From IMG/VR virus record IMGVR_UViG_3300031227_000487, positions 1 through 21,988 of that record: DNA of 21,988 bases; one strand, given 5' to 3'. Below, piece after piece: positions 6,787 through 12,697 of this stretch; positions within the stretch are counted from its first letter, which is position 1; every line of letters starts with the position of its first letter. Source of the stretch: a virus. The position numbers and the translations under genes were made by a program. The notes beneath the pieces are model-generated. The model saw only the letters and a list, made by a program, of their open reading frames with translations, was not told the DNA's origin and did no database searches.

Positions 6787-7137
6787 ATGGAAGATGTAGG
6801 ATACAAGATACCAAAAGATGAATCACCGCAAGCAGTAGAAGCACCGAGGGAGGATAAGATTAGATACCCCTCAATTTACTTAGACAATAAAGTCCCAGAT
6901 GCTTTAATGAAAAAAGATGTTGGGGATATATGTCGGCTTGAGATTATAGGCAAAATTACTCGCAAGGGAATAAACGAACAAGATGATAAAAAAAGAGAAA
7001 ATATGGAAATAGAGATTCATAAAATGGGTGCATCTGGTAAATCTGAAGAAGATTACCTCGATATGCCCGATGAAGAAAAAGACAATTATGATGAAAAGGA
7101 TATGAAGGAAAAGAAAGAAGAAAAGATAGAGGAATAA
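6787..7137 (+). CDS. Hypothetical acidic-tailed protein
   Basis: A 116-residue protein with a strong ribosome binding site (AAAGGAGAGG). The first 65 residues look globular: KIRYPSIYLDNKVPDALMKK then DVGDICRLEIIGKITRKG, with alternating strands that resemble small beta-barrel (OB-like) folds. The C-terminal ~45 residues are low-complexity and highly charged (EEDYLDMPDEEKDNYDEKD, then KKEEKIEE), probably disordered. The stop overlaps the next ATG (TAATG). Proteins of this form recur between portal and scaffold genes in environmental phages, as far as I recall, but I cannot give a function. Confidence 0.7.
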   Translation: MEDVGYKIPKDESPQAVEAPREDKIRYPSIYLDNKVPDALMKKDVGDICRLEIIGKITRKGINEQDDKKRENMEIEIHKMGASGKSEEDYLDMPDEEKDNYDEKDMKEKKEEKIEE

Positions 7138-7283
7138 TGGACTGGACAAAAGCCTTTATTGAGAAACATAGTGATAAGAAAGAAATAGCCAATTTAGAAA
7201 AAGAAAAGTTTTATGGTTATGTGCAATTAAATTTTCACGAAGGAAAAGTAATAAGTTTAGCTAAGCACCAGACAATTAAATAA
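7137..7283 (+). CDS. Small hypothetical protein, DUF2292-like
   Basis: A 48-residue protein: MDWTKAFIEKHSDKKEIANL then YGYVQLNFHEGKVISLAKHQ. The C-terminal pattern, a Gly-aromatic strand, then a turn of type hGK and V-I-x-h-x-K, resembles the small DUF2292 family found in bacteria and phages (short beta hairpin, role unknown). Its ATG overlaps the preceding stop in TAATG, so it is probably translated by re-initiation. It is the last gene before the terminator at 7303-7353, closing the portal segment. The family assignment is by eye and tentative. Confidence 0.6.
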   Translation: MDWTKAFIEKHSDKKEIANLEKEKFYGYVQLNFHEGKVISLAKHQTIK

Positions 7284-7302
7284 TCGGTAATCTGAAAGAC
7301 AG

Positions 7303-7353
7303 AAGCCGTATTAACTAACCCTATAACTCATAGGAAGTCAATACGGCTTTTTT
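7303..7353 (+). terminator. Rho-independent terminator upstream of scaffold gene
   Basis: A 10-base outer stem (7303-7312 with 7340-7349) is extended by ACT/AGT and an inner CCTAT/ATAGG stem around the loop AACTC, followed by TTTTTT at 7348-7353. It lies 20 bases before the scaffold start. No convincing promoter is visible between it and the scaffold gene, so some read-through or antitermination must occur if capsid genes are expressed from upstream. Confidence 0.85.
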
Positions 7354-7372
7354 ATTTAAAGGGAGGTAGCAA

Positions 7373-8134
7373 ATGGAAAATCAAGGTAAAGCCGCTGATG
7401 CGGAAGCCTTGACCCAGGAAGGTCAAGAGCAAGAAGGCCAGGCTGGAGCCGAAGGGGTAAACCAGGATGGTAGTGGCAAAGAGGAAAAGTTGTATGCTGG
7501 GGTGTATAAGACGCCAGAAGAACTTGAGCAAGGGTATATAAATTCCAATAGGGAAGCGACCCGTATGGCTCAAGAAATCAAAAGGCTCTCAACGCTCGCC
7601 CAGCAAGCACCGCCAAAGGAGAAGGAGAAAATCGAGGAAAAGATTACAGACCTCACCAAACATTTTGACCCTGATACTGCAAAAATTCTGTCTGGGTATT
7701 TCAAGAACCTCTTAAAAACCGAGTTTGATGGTTTTCAGGAGAATTCAAGAGTACAGGGAGAATTCCAGAAACAGGTAACGGATGTATGGGCGGAAACTGA
7801 AAAACTTTTTCCCGATGTTAAAAACCAACAAAGTAAGCTATATGTCCGCGCGAACGATATTCTGTTTGAACGACAATTAGCTGAAATTACTCCTTCTGGT
7901 GAGGTGAAACTTTTAACCCCCTTTGCTTACAGGATTGCTGTTGAAGCGGCATATACGGAGTTGGGTAGGCAAGCTTCGGAAAATGCAGCAGCACCAGGTA
8001 AAAAAGGTCGGGCAGGTATGATTCAGGGTAAAGGCTCTAAAGGTTTTGGAGGTGGGAAACTTTCCTTTGAACAATATCAGAAATTGTCTGACGATGACAA
8101 AGATGCCTATGATAAATCAACAACGGGGAGATAA
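7373..8134 (+). CDS. Capsid scaffolding protein
   Basis: A 253-residue, charged, helix-rich protein just before the major capsid gene, the standard place for the internal scaffold that guides prohead assembly and is later lost. The N-terminal 38 residues are Gln/Glu/Gly-rich and disordered. The segment KLYAGVYKTPEELEQGYINS (39-58) is a hallmark pattern of phage scaffolds, followed by a coiled-coil region about 60-125 (EIKRLSTLAQQAPPKEKEKI and onwards). The C-terminal part is basic and Gly-rich (GKKGRAGMIQGKGSKGFGGG), followed by LSFEQYQKLSDDDKDAYDKS, a small helical capsid-binding end typical of the family. A strong ribosome binding site (AAAGGGAGG) precedes the ATG. Transcription must pass the terminator immediately upstream. 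Confidence 0.85.
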   Translation: MENQGKAADAEALTQEGQEQEGQAGAEGVNQDGSGKEEKLYAGVYKTPEELEQGYINSNREATRMAQEIKRLSTLAQQAPPKEKEKIEEKITDLTKHFDPDTAKILSGYFKNLLKTEFDGFQENSRVQGEFQKQVTDVWAETEKLFPDVKNQQSKLYVRANDILFERQLAEITPSGEVKLLTPFAYRIAVEAAYTELGRQASENAAAPGKKGRAGMIQGKGSKGFGGGKLSFEQYQKLSDDDKDAYDKSTTGR

Positions 8135-8136
8135 AA

Positions 8137-9441
8137 ATGAATTTTCTTAGAAATCTCCTAAAATTCCTAACAGATGAAAGAGGTTTTGCTACCTTAAATA
8201 CGCATACCTATAATGCTGGTGCTGGTGAGTTCGATGATGCCATACCAGAGTTTTGGAATGCGAGGCTTTATGATGAGGGTATCAGAAAAGCTTTTTGGGG
8301 TGCGAGATTTGAAGGTAAGGAAGGCTCAAGTAAGCCCATAATCACGAAAGATGATTTCACAAAAGGGCCTGGAGATACGATTCACTTCCAGACAATGAGC
8401 CAACTTATTTCATCGGGAGTTACAGGAGAATCCACATTAGAAGCAAGCGAGGACAAGCTCTCTATGAGTCAGTTCGACTTAACTGTTGACTGGATCAGAA
8501 ATGCAGTAGCTTTCACTGAGAACTTGGAAAGAAAGGTAAACTTTAGCATAGTTCAGGTAGCTCGCAAGAGATTGTCTGATTGGATTAGCCGTCATATAGA
8601 CGAGGGTATGGATACCCAGCTTATAACGACTGAATCACCAGATACTATTTATGCGGGAGATGCCGCTGCTGAAGCGAACCTCGGAGACAACGACACCTTT
8701 GGAACTGAAGAGATCGACAGAATAAAGCTCGCATTACAGCGTAAAGGTGCAATACCTATATCCGTTAAGATGAAGGATGGCGAAGAACTTGATACATACG
8801 GCATCGCTATATCTGAAATTGACGAATATTGGCTGAAAGGTGATAGTGTTTGGCAACAGGCGCAGAGAGACGCAGGGATAAGGGGAGAACAGAATAGGAT
8901 TTTTACAGGAGCATTGGGGATATATAATGGTTGTATTTTGTATGTCCGTAAGTCTGTAAAATCAGGTTACAATATTCAGGGTTCTCCGCTACGTCCGGAA
9001 GCAAGGCTTTATACAGGCATTGCTTCAACAGCTGAAACCACGATCACAGTAGGTTCTAATGCCAAAGCTAACTATACAAAGTTCTTCCCAGCAACTGGAA
9101 CGCTTCGTATAGACAGTGAGGAGATAACCTATTCAGCAAAAGCAGTTACGACCTTTACAATAAATGCAAGAGCGCAGAACGGAACAACTGCGGCAGCTCA
9201 TACAGCAGGTGCATTGATCACATTAAGGAACGTATCTACGCAGATAGGTTTCGGAGCTGAAGTAGCGGTGAGAGGTTGGGGGATGAAACCGACTCCTATT
9301 TCTCAGTCTTATGATTACGGTTTCGAGAATGGCATAGGGGTAAAGGCGATTTTTGGGCAAGTAGCAGTAAAAGATACACTTGGAGCTTGCAAGAATTACC
9401 TTTTAATGAAATCCTACGCTAAAAACCCAGGCACTATATAA
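8137..9441 (+). CDS. Major capsid protein with inserted beta domain
   Basis: A 434-residue shell protein, two bases after the scaffold gene, with ribosome binding site GGGGAGAT. The core reads like the N4 gp56 / P22-coat-like group of HK97-fold capsid proteins: DTIHFQTMSQLISSGVTGES (80-99), FDLTVDWIRNAVAFTENLER (113-132), a long spine-helix region 133-160 (RLSDWISRHIDEGMD), and the C-terminal RGWGMKPTPISQSYDYGFEN (379-398). Residues about 288-364 look foreign to the fold: GIASTAETTITVGS, TGTLRIDSEEITYSAKAVTT and AQNGTTAAAHTAGALI. This ~75-residue module also occurs in other phage structural proteins and probably forms an exposed beta-sandwich-like knob. Assignment as capsid is firm; fold subgroup is by eye. 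Confidence 0.9.
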   Translation: MNFLRNLLKFLTDERGFATLNTHTYNAGAGEFDDAIPEFWNARLYDEGIRKAFWGARFEGKEGSSKPIITKDDFTKGPGDTIHFQTMSQLISSGVTGESTLEASEDKLSMSQFDLTVDWIRNAVAFTENLERKVNFSIVQVARKRLSDWISRHIDEGMDTQLITTESPDTIYAGDAAAEANLGDNDTFGTEEIDRIKLALQRKGAIPISVKMKDGEELDTYGIAISEIDEYWLKGDSVWQQAQRDAGIRGEQNRIFTGALGIYNGCILYVRKSVKSGYNIQGSPLRPEARLYTGIASTAETTITVGSNAKANYTKFFPATGTLRIDSEEITYSAKAVTTFTINARAQNGTTAAAHTAGALITLRNVSTQIGFGAEVAVRGWGMKPTPISQSYDYGFENGIGVKAIFGQVAVKDTLGACKNYLLMKSYAKNPGTI

Positions 9442-9453
9442 GGAGATAAAGCC

Positions 9454-9819
9454 ATGAAGAAATTACTTATTGCTTTAATCGTCCTCGGGTTGATAGCAGT
9501 TGGGAGTTCAATATCCAGTGCTGATTCTACAAGGACGACACCACATAAGTTCAGAGCATTTACAACAGATACCGCAGTAACACAAGGTGCTACCATTTTC
9601 AGAATAACTGGTTATGTTACAGAAACCGCTGGAAAGTTTGGTATATACAATACTTCTACACTTGCTACCGCAAGCAATACTACCGTTGCTGTTGAAGGTG
9701 GAGAAGCTACAGATGAAGACGCTTTAGCCCATATGTATTTCGGGGAAGAAGGGTTGACTCTTGATTCTGGTATGACTGTTGTTGTATATGGTTGCACAGT
9801 AGTAATTGAGTATCTGTAA
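9454..9819 (+). CDS. Secreted small beta-rich protein, paralogue 1
   Basis: A 121-residue protein with a clear Sec signal peptide: MKK, then a hydrophobic core LLIALIVLGLIAVGSS, and a likely cleavage after S-S-A (about residue 23, before DSTRTT). The mature ~98 residues are strand-rich, with IFRITGYVTETAGKFGIYN and the C-terminal MTVVVYGCTVVIEYL. It aligns along its full mature length with the protein at 9874-10221: F/Y-R-I, G-x-F-x-I-Y, E-G-x-E-A, and C-x-V-x-V/I-E-Y at the end. AAGGAGAT precedes the ATG. Coming directly after the capsid gene it could be mistaken for a decoration protein, but the signal peptide implies export to periplasm or cell surface. Family unknown. Confidence 0.8.
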   Translation: MKKLLIALIVLGLIAVGSSISSADSTRTTPHKFRAFTTDTAVTQGATIFRITGYVTETAGKFGIYNTSTLATASNTTVAVEGGEATDEDALAHMYFGEEGLTLDSGMTVVVYGCTVVIEYL

Positions 9820-9826
9820 AGTAATT

Positions 9827-9859
9827 TATAGGGGGCAGGCTAAAAACCTGTCCTCTATA
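9827..9859 (+). terminator. Intergenic hairpin without T tract (possible attenuator)
   Basis: A 13-base stem (9827-9839 with 9847-9859, two G-U pairs) encloses loop CTAAAAA. It is followed by TTTAAAGGAGAG rather than a T run, so it is a poor terminator and may instead be a processing or stability hairpin that sets different levels for the two paralogous genes on either side. Confidence 0.55.
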
Positions 9860-9873
9860 TTTAAAGGAGAGTT

Positions 9874-10221
9874 ATGAAAAAAATAATTTTAGCACTATTG
9901 ATTGTGATATTCTTTACTCCGTTTGCTTTTGCGGATAGGAATACCTCAACCACAAAAGGATATTCCTCATCTACGTTAATAAAAAGAGGGGACTGGAAAA
10001 TTTACCGTATTAGTTATGTAGTAACTACTGCTAGTGGAAACTTTACTATTTATGATGCTGTGGATACTTCCCAATTTTCTAATACTTATGTAAAGACAGA
10101 GGGTTCAGAAGCAGTTTCTTTAAACGGCAAAGTATTAGATTTCTCTAAAAAACCATTGGAAGGTTCGACAGGGTTGTACATAGTGATAACTACTTGTAAT
10201 GTTATCGTGGAGTACGAATAA
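9874..10221 (+). CDS. Secreted small beta-rich protein, paralogue 2
   Basis: A 115-residue protein with signal peptide MKKIILALLIVIFFTPFAFA and cleavage probable after A-F-A (about residue 20, before DRNTST). The mature part, about 95 residues, matches its upstream neighbour: WKIYRISYVVTTASGNFTIY, EGSEA, and CNVIVEYE at the end. One cysteine near the C terminus is shared with paralogue 1 (GCTVV / TCNVI). The two genes evidently arose by tandem duplication and have diverged strongly. The ribosome binding site is AAAGGAGAG. The TAA overlaps the ATG of the ligase-like membrane protein in TAATG, so expression of the two is coupled. The product should be exported, not assembled into heads in the cytoplasm. 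No family is recognised. Confidence 0.8.
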   Translation: MKKIILALLIVIFFTPFAFADRNTSTTKGYSSSTLIKRGDWKIYRISYVVTTASGNFTIYDAVDTSQFSNTYVKTEGSEAVSLNGKVLDFSKKPLEGSTGLYIVITTCNVIVEYE

Positions 10222-11249
10222 TGTTTGATTTGGCTCTGGTGATATTTTTATTCTTATCGCCAATTATTTTATTACCCGTAATCGGTAATATCACAGCTCT
10301 ACAATTCTATCAATCAGGGGTGATAGACTCTACCAACTCCATGCTACAATTACAATTCTTTCAATTCGGGATAATTGTCTTATATATCGTATCCTTGTTT
10401 CAAAAAAAGATAAGGGTTCTTCAGGATAAGTGGTTATTCTTTTTCTTAATCGGGTGTTTGGTAAGTGTATTTCTGCATCCCATATCAGTAAAAGTCATTC
10501 ATAATATATTTTTAGGATTTTTACTTTATAAACTTGTATTTGAATATTCAAGAAATATAAAACTTATCTTATTGCCGATAGTTATAGTCAGCGTCTTAAA
10601 TTTTATCTTTCAATCACTACAATTTTTTAATATAAACTTTATTTATTCTTACGCAGGTCTTATGAAAAACCCGAGTCATTTAGGGACTTATCAGGCGCTT
10701 GCAATACCTATATGTTATATGTTTAATCCCTGGTTAGCTATTATCCCAATTATGGGACTTTTACTCACGAAAACTTGGACTGCTATATTTGCTGTTATTT
10801 TAGTAATATGCCTTAAATTTAGAAAGCAAATAATCGGATTAGGTTCTATGTGGATTATGTTTTTTATGTCGTGCATAGTGTTATTTGTAAGTATATTTTA
10901 TAAACTAATGTTTTATGATCTACGTCCCCGTCTTTGGGTATGGTTTGAAACACTAAAGTCTTTAACCCTTGCAGGACATGGGTTTAGCTTTAGCAAAAAT
11001 TTAGAACATATATTTGGACATTTTGACAATCCCTATAATCAGTATTTAGGTATTCTATTCAGCGTTGGTATTTTTAGTATTCCTATATTTATCTGGCTAT
11101 ATAATTCTATGAAAAATAGAGGATTAGTTTTTCCAAGTTGCTTAATCCTTGCAATTATAGCATTAGGGCAGTCCTTTATGGATTTTCCGAGATTATCAGG
11201 AACGGTGATTGTGTTGTTCGGTTTATTGAACATAAAAACGGAGGTGTAA
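10221..11249 (+). CDS. O-antigen ligase/polymerase-like polytopic membrane protein
   Basis: A 342-residue protein with about ten hydrophobic helices. The pattern follows the Wzy/WaaL superfamily, membrane enzymes that polymerise lipid-linked sugar repeats or transfer them to lipid A core. Shared features are GLMKNPSHLGTYQALAIPI (146-164, the G-x-x-x-N-P entry to a helix), an Arg at the start of the large periplasmic loop (RPRLWVWFETLKS, about 235-247), a glycine turn AGHGFSF, and HFDNPYNQYLGILFSVGIFS (267-286), which occupies the place of the usual H-N-x-Y-L..G motif. The catalytic-loop His appears as H253, H263 or H267; the exact equivalent is unclear. It is shorter than most ligases (about 400). 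It may alter host surface glycans. It could also be an inactive relative or a different polytopic protein. Confidence 0.6.
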   Translation: MFDLALVIFLFLSPIILLPVIGNITALQFYQSGVIDSTNSMLQLQFFQFGIIVLYIVSLFQKKIRVLQDKWLFFFLIGCLVSVFLHPISVKVIHNIFLGFLLYKLVFEYSRNIKLILLPIVIVSVLNFIFQSLQFFNINFIYSYAGLMKNPSHLGTYQALAIPICYMFNPWLAIIPIMGLLLTKTWTAIFAVILVICLKFRKQIIGLGSMWIMFFMSCIVLFVSIFYKLMFYDLRPRLWVWFETLKSLTLAGHGFSFSKNLEHIFGHFDNPYNQYLGILFSVGIFSIPIFIWLYNSMKNRGLVFPSCLILAIIALGQSFMDFPRLSGTVIVLFGLLNIKTEV

Positions 11250-11250
11250 C

Positions 11251-11544
11251 ATGGTTTCATTAAGATATGTTGGTTCGCGTTCATTTAACAAGGTTGTGTT
11301 TCAGAGAAAGCCTTATGTCTTTAAAAAAGAGAATGACTTTACCTGTGAGTGTCCACAAAAGTTGGTCGAGTGGCTTGCCCATAACGCCCCAGGGCAGTAT
11401 CAGGTAAACTCTACAAAAACGGTCGTAAAGGAAGTCGTGGTTGAAAAGAAAAAGACTTTAATTTGTGATGAGTGCGGTTTTACAGCAAAGAGTGAATATG
11501 GACTTTTGGTGCATTCTCGAAAGCATAAAAAGGAGGAAAAGTAA
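11251..11544 (+). CDS. Head-neck region protein ending in a C2H2 zinc finger
   Basis: A 97-residue protein. Residues 1-52 resemble short phage proteins found between capsid and adaptor genes: a beta-type opening MVSLRYVGSRSFNKVVFQRK, then PYVFKKENDFTCECPQKLVE, ending GQYQV. A charged linker (TVVKEVVVEKKKT) leads to a classical C2H2 finger: C72-x2-C75-x12-H88-x3-H92, with aromatic/hydrophobic core positions F77, Y83 and L86. This spacing is exactly the textbook zinc finger. GGAGGTG supports the start. Classical C2H2 fingers are rare in bacteria but occur in some phage proteins. Here it might stabilise a neck component or bind nucleic acid. It precedes a coiled-coil gene by zero bases. Confidence 0.75.
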   Translation: MVSLRYVGSRSFNKVVFQRKPYVFKKENDFTCECPQKLVEWLAHNAPGQYQVNSTKTVVKEVVVEKKKTLICDECGFTAKSEYGLLVHSRKHKKEEK

Positions 11545-11967
11545 ATGGACAGAAATATGAGTAGAAAAGAAGTGATGTATTTAGACTTAGAAAAAGAGGT
11601 CGCAAGACTGAATAAGGAAAAGGCTATTCTTGTCAGAGAAACTAACAATGTTATAGTAAATCTGTCGGGACATAAAGAAAGGCAGATGATAATTGAAAAA
11701 TCATCAAAAGAGGTTGTAGTAAAGGCAAAACTTGAAGCGGAAAATATCGTAAAGAAAGCAAAGAATATCGAAACAGAGGCAATATCTAAAAAGTCCACAG
11801 TAGAGATTAGGCTCGTCAATCTGGATGAACAAAAACAAGATCTCGCTAAACTCATAAAATCAAATGAGGGGTTAGAAAAAAGCCTCAAATTAGCAAAAGA
11901 GGATGTAAATTTATTGAAATCTAAACTTCAAAAAGCTCTTGAAGTGATAAAAGAAACACTGAAGTAA
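11545..11967 (+). CDS. Coiled-coil hypothetical protein
   Basis: A 140-residue protein that is almost entirely charged helix with heptad-like spacing: YLDLEKEVARLNKEKAILVR (12-31), KAKLEAENIVKKAKNIETEA (60-79), and SLKLAKEDVNLLKSKLQKAL (112-131). No membrane segment or catalytic motif is present. AAAGGAGG eight bases before the ATG makes 11545 the better start over the ATG at 11557. It directly follows the zinc-finger gene and precedes the head-tail adaptor by a few bases, so it could be a structural rod, a chaperone-like assembly factor or a tail-assembly helper. The family cannot be named; composition alone resembles many unrelated coiled coils. Confidence 0.7.
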   Translation: MDRNMSRKEVMYLDLEKEVARLNKEKAILVRETNNVIVNLSGHKERQMIIEKSSKEVVVKAKLEAENIVKKAKNIETEAISKKSTVEIRLVNLDEQKQDLAKLIKSNEGLEKSLKLAKEDVNLLKSKLQKALEVIKETLK

Positions 11968-11977
11968 GGAGGGCTTG

Positions 11978-12694
11978 ATGCCTACTTATGGCCTACAAAC
12001 AAGCACATTACTAACCCGCATTAAAGACTATGCCAATATAGCAAACATCGAGGGTGCTGACGCAAAGGCTTTAATAGCGCTTAACGATGCCCTTCGTAAA
12101 TTGGCAGGTGAAAGGCGTTGGATTGCTCTGCGTCGTCAAGGGACGATCACTCCAGTTGCTTCTACCCAGAGCTATGCTTTAACAGGATTAACAGGCTTTA
12201 ACTATCCTCTCAGGGCATTTTATCTATTAAATGGGAATGAAGCACCGATAGATATAGTCAGTGATGAGGTATGGGCTGAAGAAAACGATAGCGATACTGT
12301 CGGGACTCCGAGTATTTGCGCTTTCCTTGAAATATCAGGGGCCATAAAAGTATATTTCTCACCATTGCCCTCTGACGCATTTGTAGCGTTATATTCGACT
12401 ATCTATATTGATTATGACAAGAAACCTACGGAAGTTTCAGCCGACACCGATATTCCAGATATACCGCCTACGAACTGTCAAATGGCTCTCGTCTACTACG
12501 CAGTAGCGGAACTTTTGGCTAAACAGGGCGATTTAACTGGTATGGCAGTATGGGAATTAAAAGCTACGAAGGAACTCAGTAAGTATTTTAAAGCTGATAT
12601 TCATTTTAGGGGAGTGAAACGACAAAGTGGAAGACCGTCTTTTGGGATACTTGATGGAGTAAATGGGCAGGGTGGGCAAGCAGATTATAGGTAA
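11978..12694 (+). CDS. Head-tail adaptor / connector protein
   Basis: A 238-residue protein. The longer reading from TTG at 11975 adds one methionine, but AAGGAGGG (11966-11973) is spaced correctly for the ATG at 11978, so I use that. The N-terminal helical part (TSTLLTRIKDYANIANIEGA, DAKALIALNDALRKLAGERR, WIALR) is typical of the adaptor class (P22 gp4-like, T7 gp11-like) that binds beneath the portal ring. The rest has strands and short loops: YALTGLTGFNYPLRAFYLLN, IYIDYDKKPTEVSADTDIPD, then a helical ELLAKQGD... region. The position directly before the hub gene fits. Exact subfamily is not determined. Confidence 0.75.
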   Translation: MPTYGLQTSTLLTRIKDYANIANIEGADAKALIALNDALRKLAGERRWIALRRQGTITPVASTQSYALTGLTGFNYPLRAFYLLNGNEAPIDIVSDEVWAEENDSDTVGTPSICAFLEISGAIKVYFSPLPSDAFVALYSTIYIDYDKKPTEVSADTDIPDIPPTNCQMALVYYAVAELLAKQGDLTGMAVWELKATKELSKYFKADIHFRGVKRQSGRPSFGILDGVNGQGGQADYR

Positions 12695-12697
12695 ATT

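Noticed and set aside
9454-9819. Capsid decoration protein
   Set aside because: Position fits, but a clear Sec signal peptide is present, which is inconsistent with cytoplasmic head decoration; kept as a secreted protein.
11400-11888. A 162-codon minus-strand open frame antisense to the zinc-finger and coiled-coil genes
   Set aside because: It is a shadow of the Lys/Glu-rich coding sequence (giving Phe/Ser-rich translation), and no minus-strand start signals or neighbours support it.
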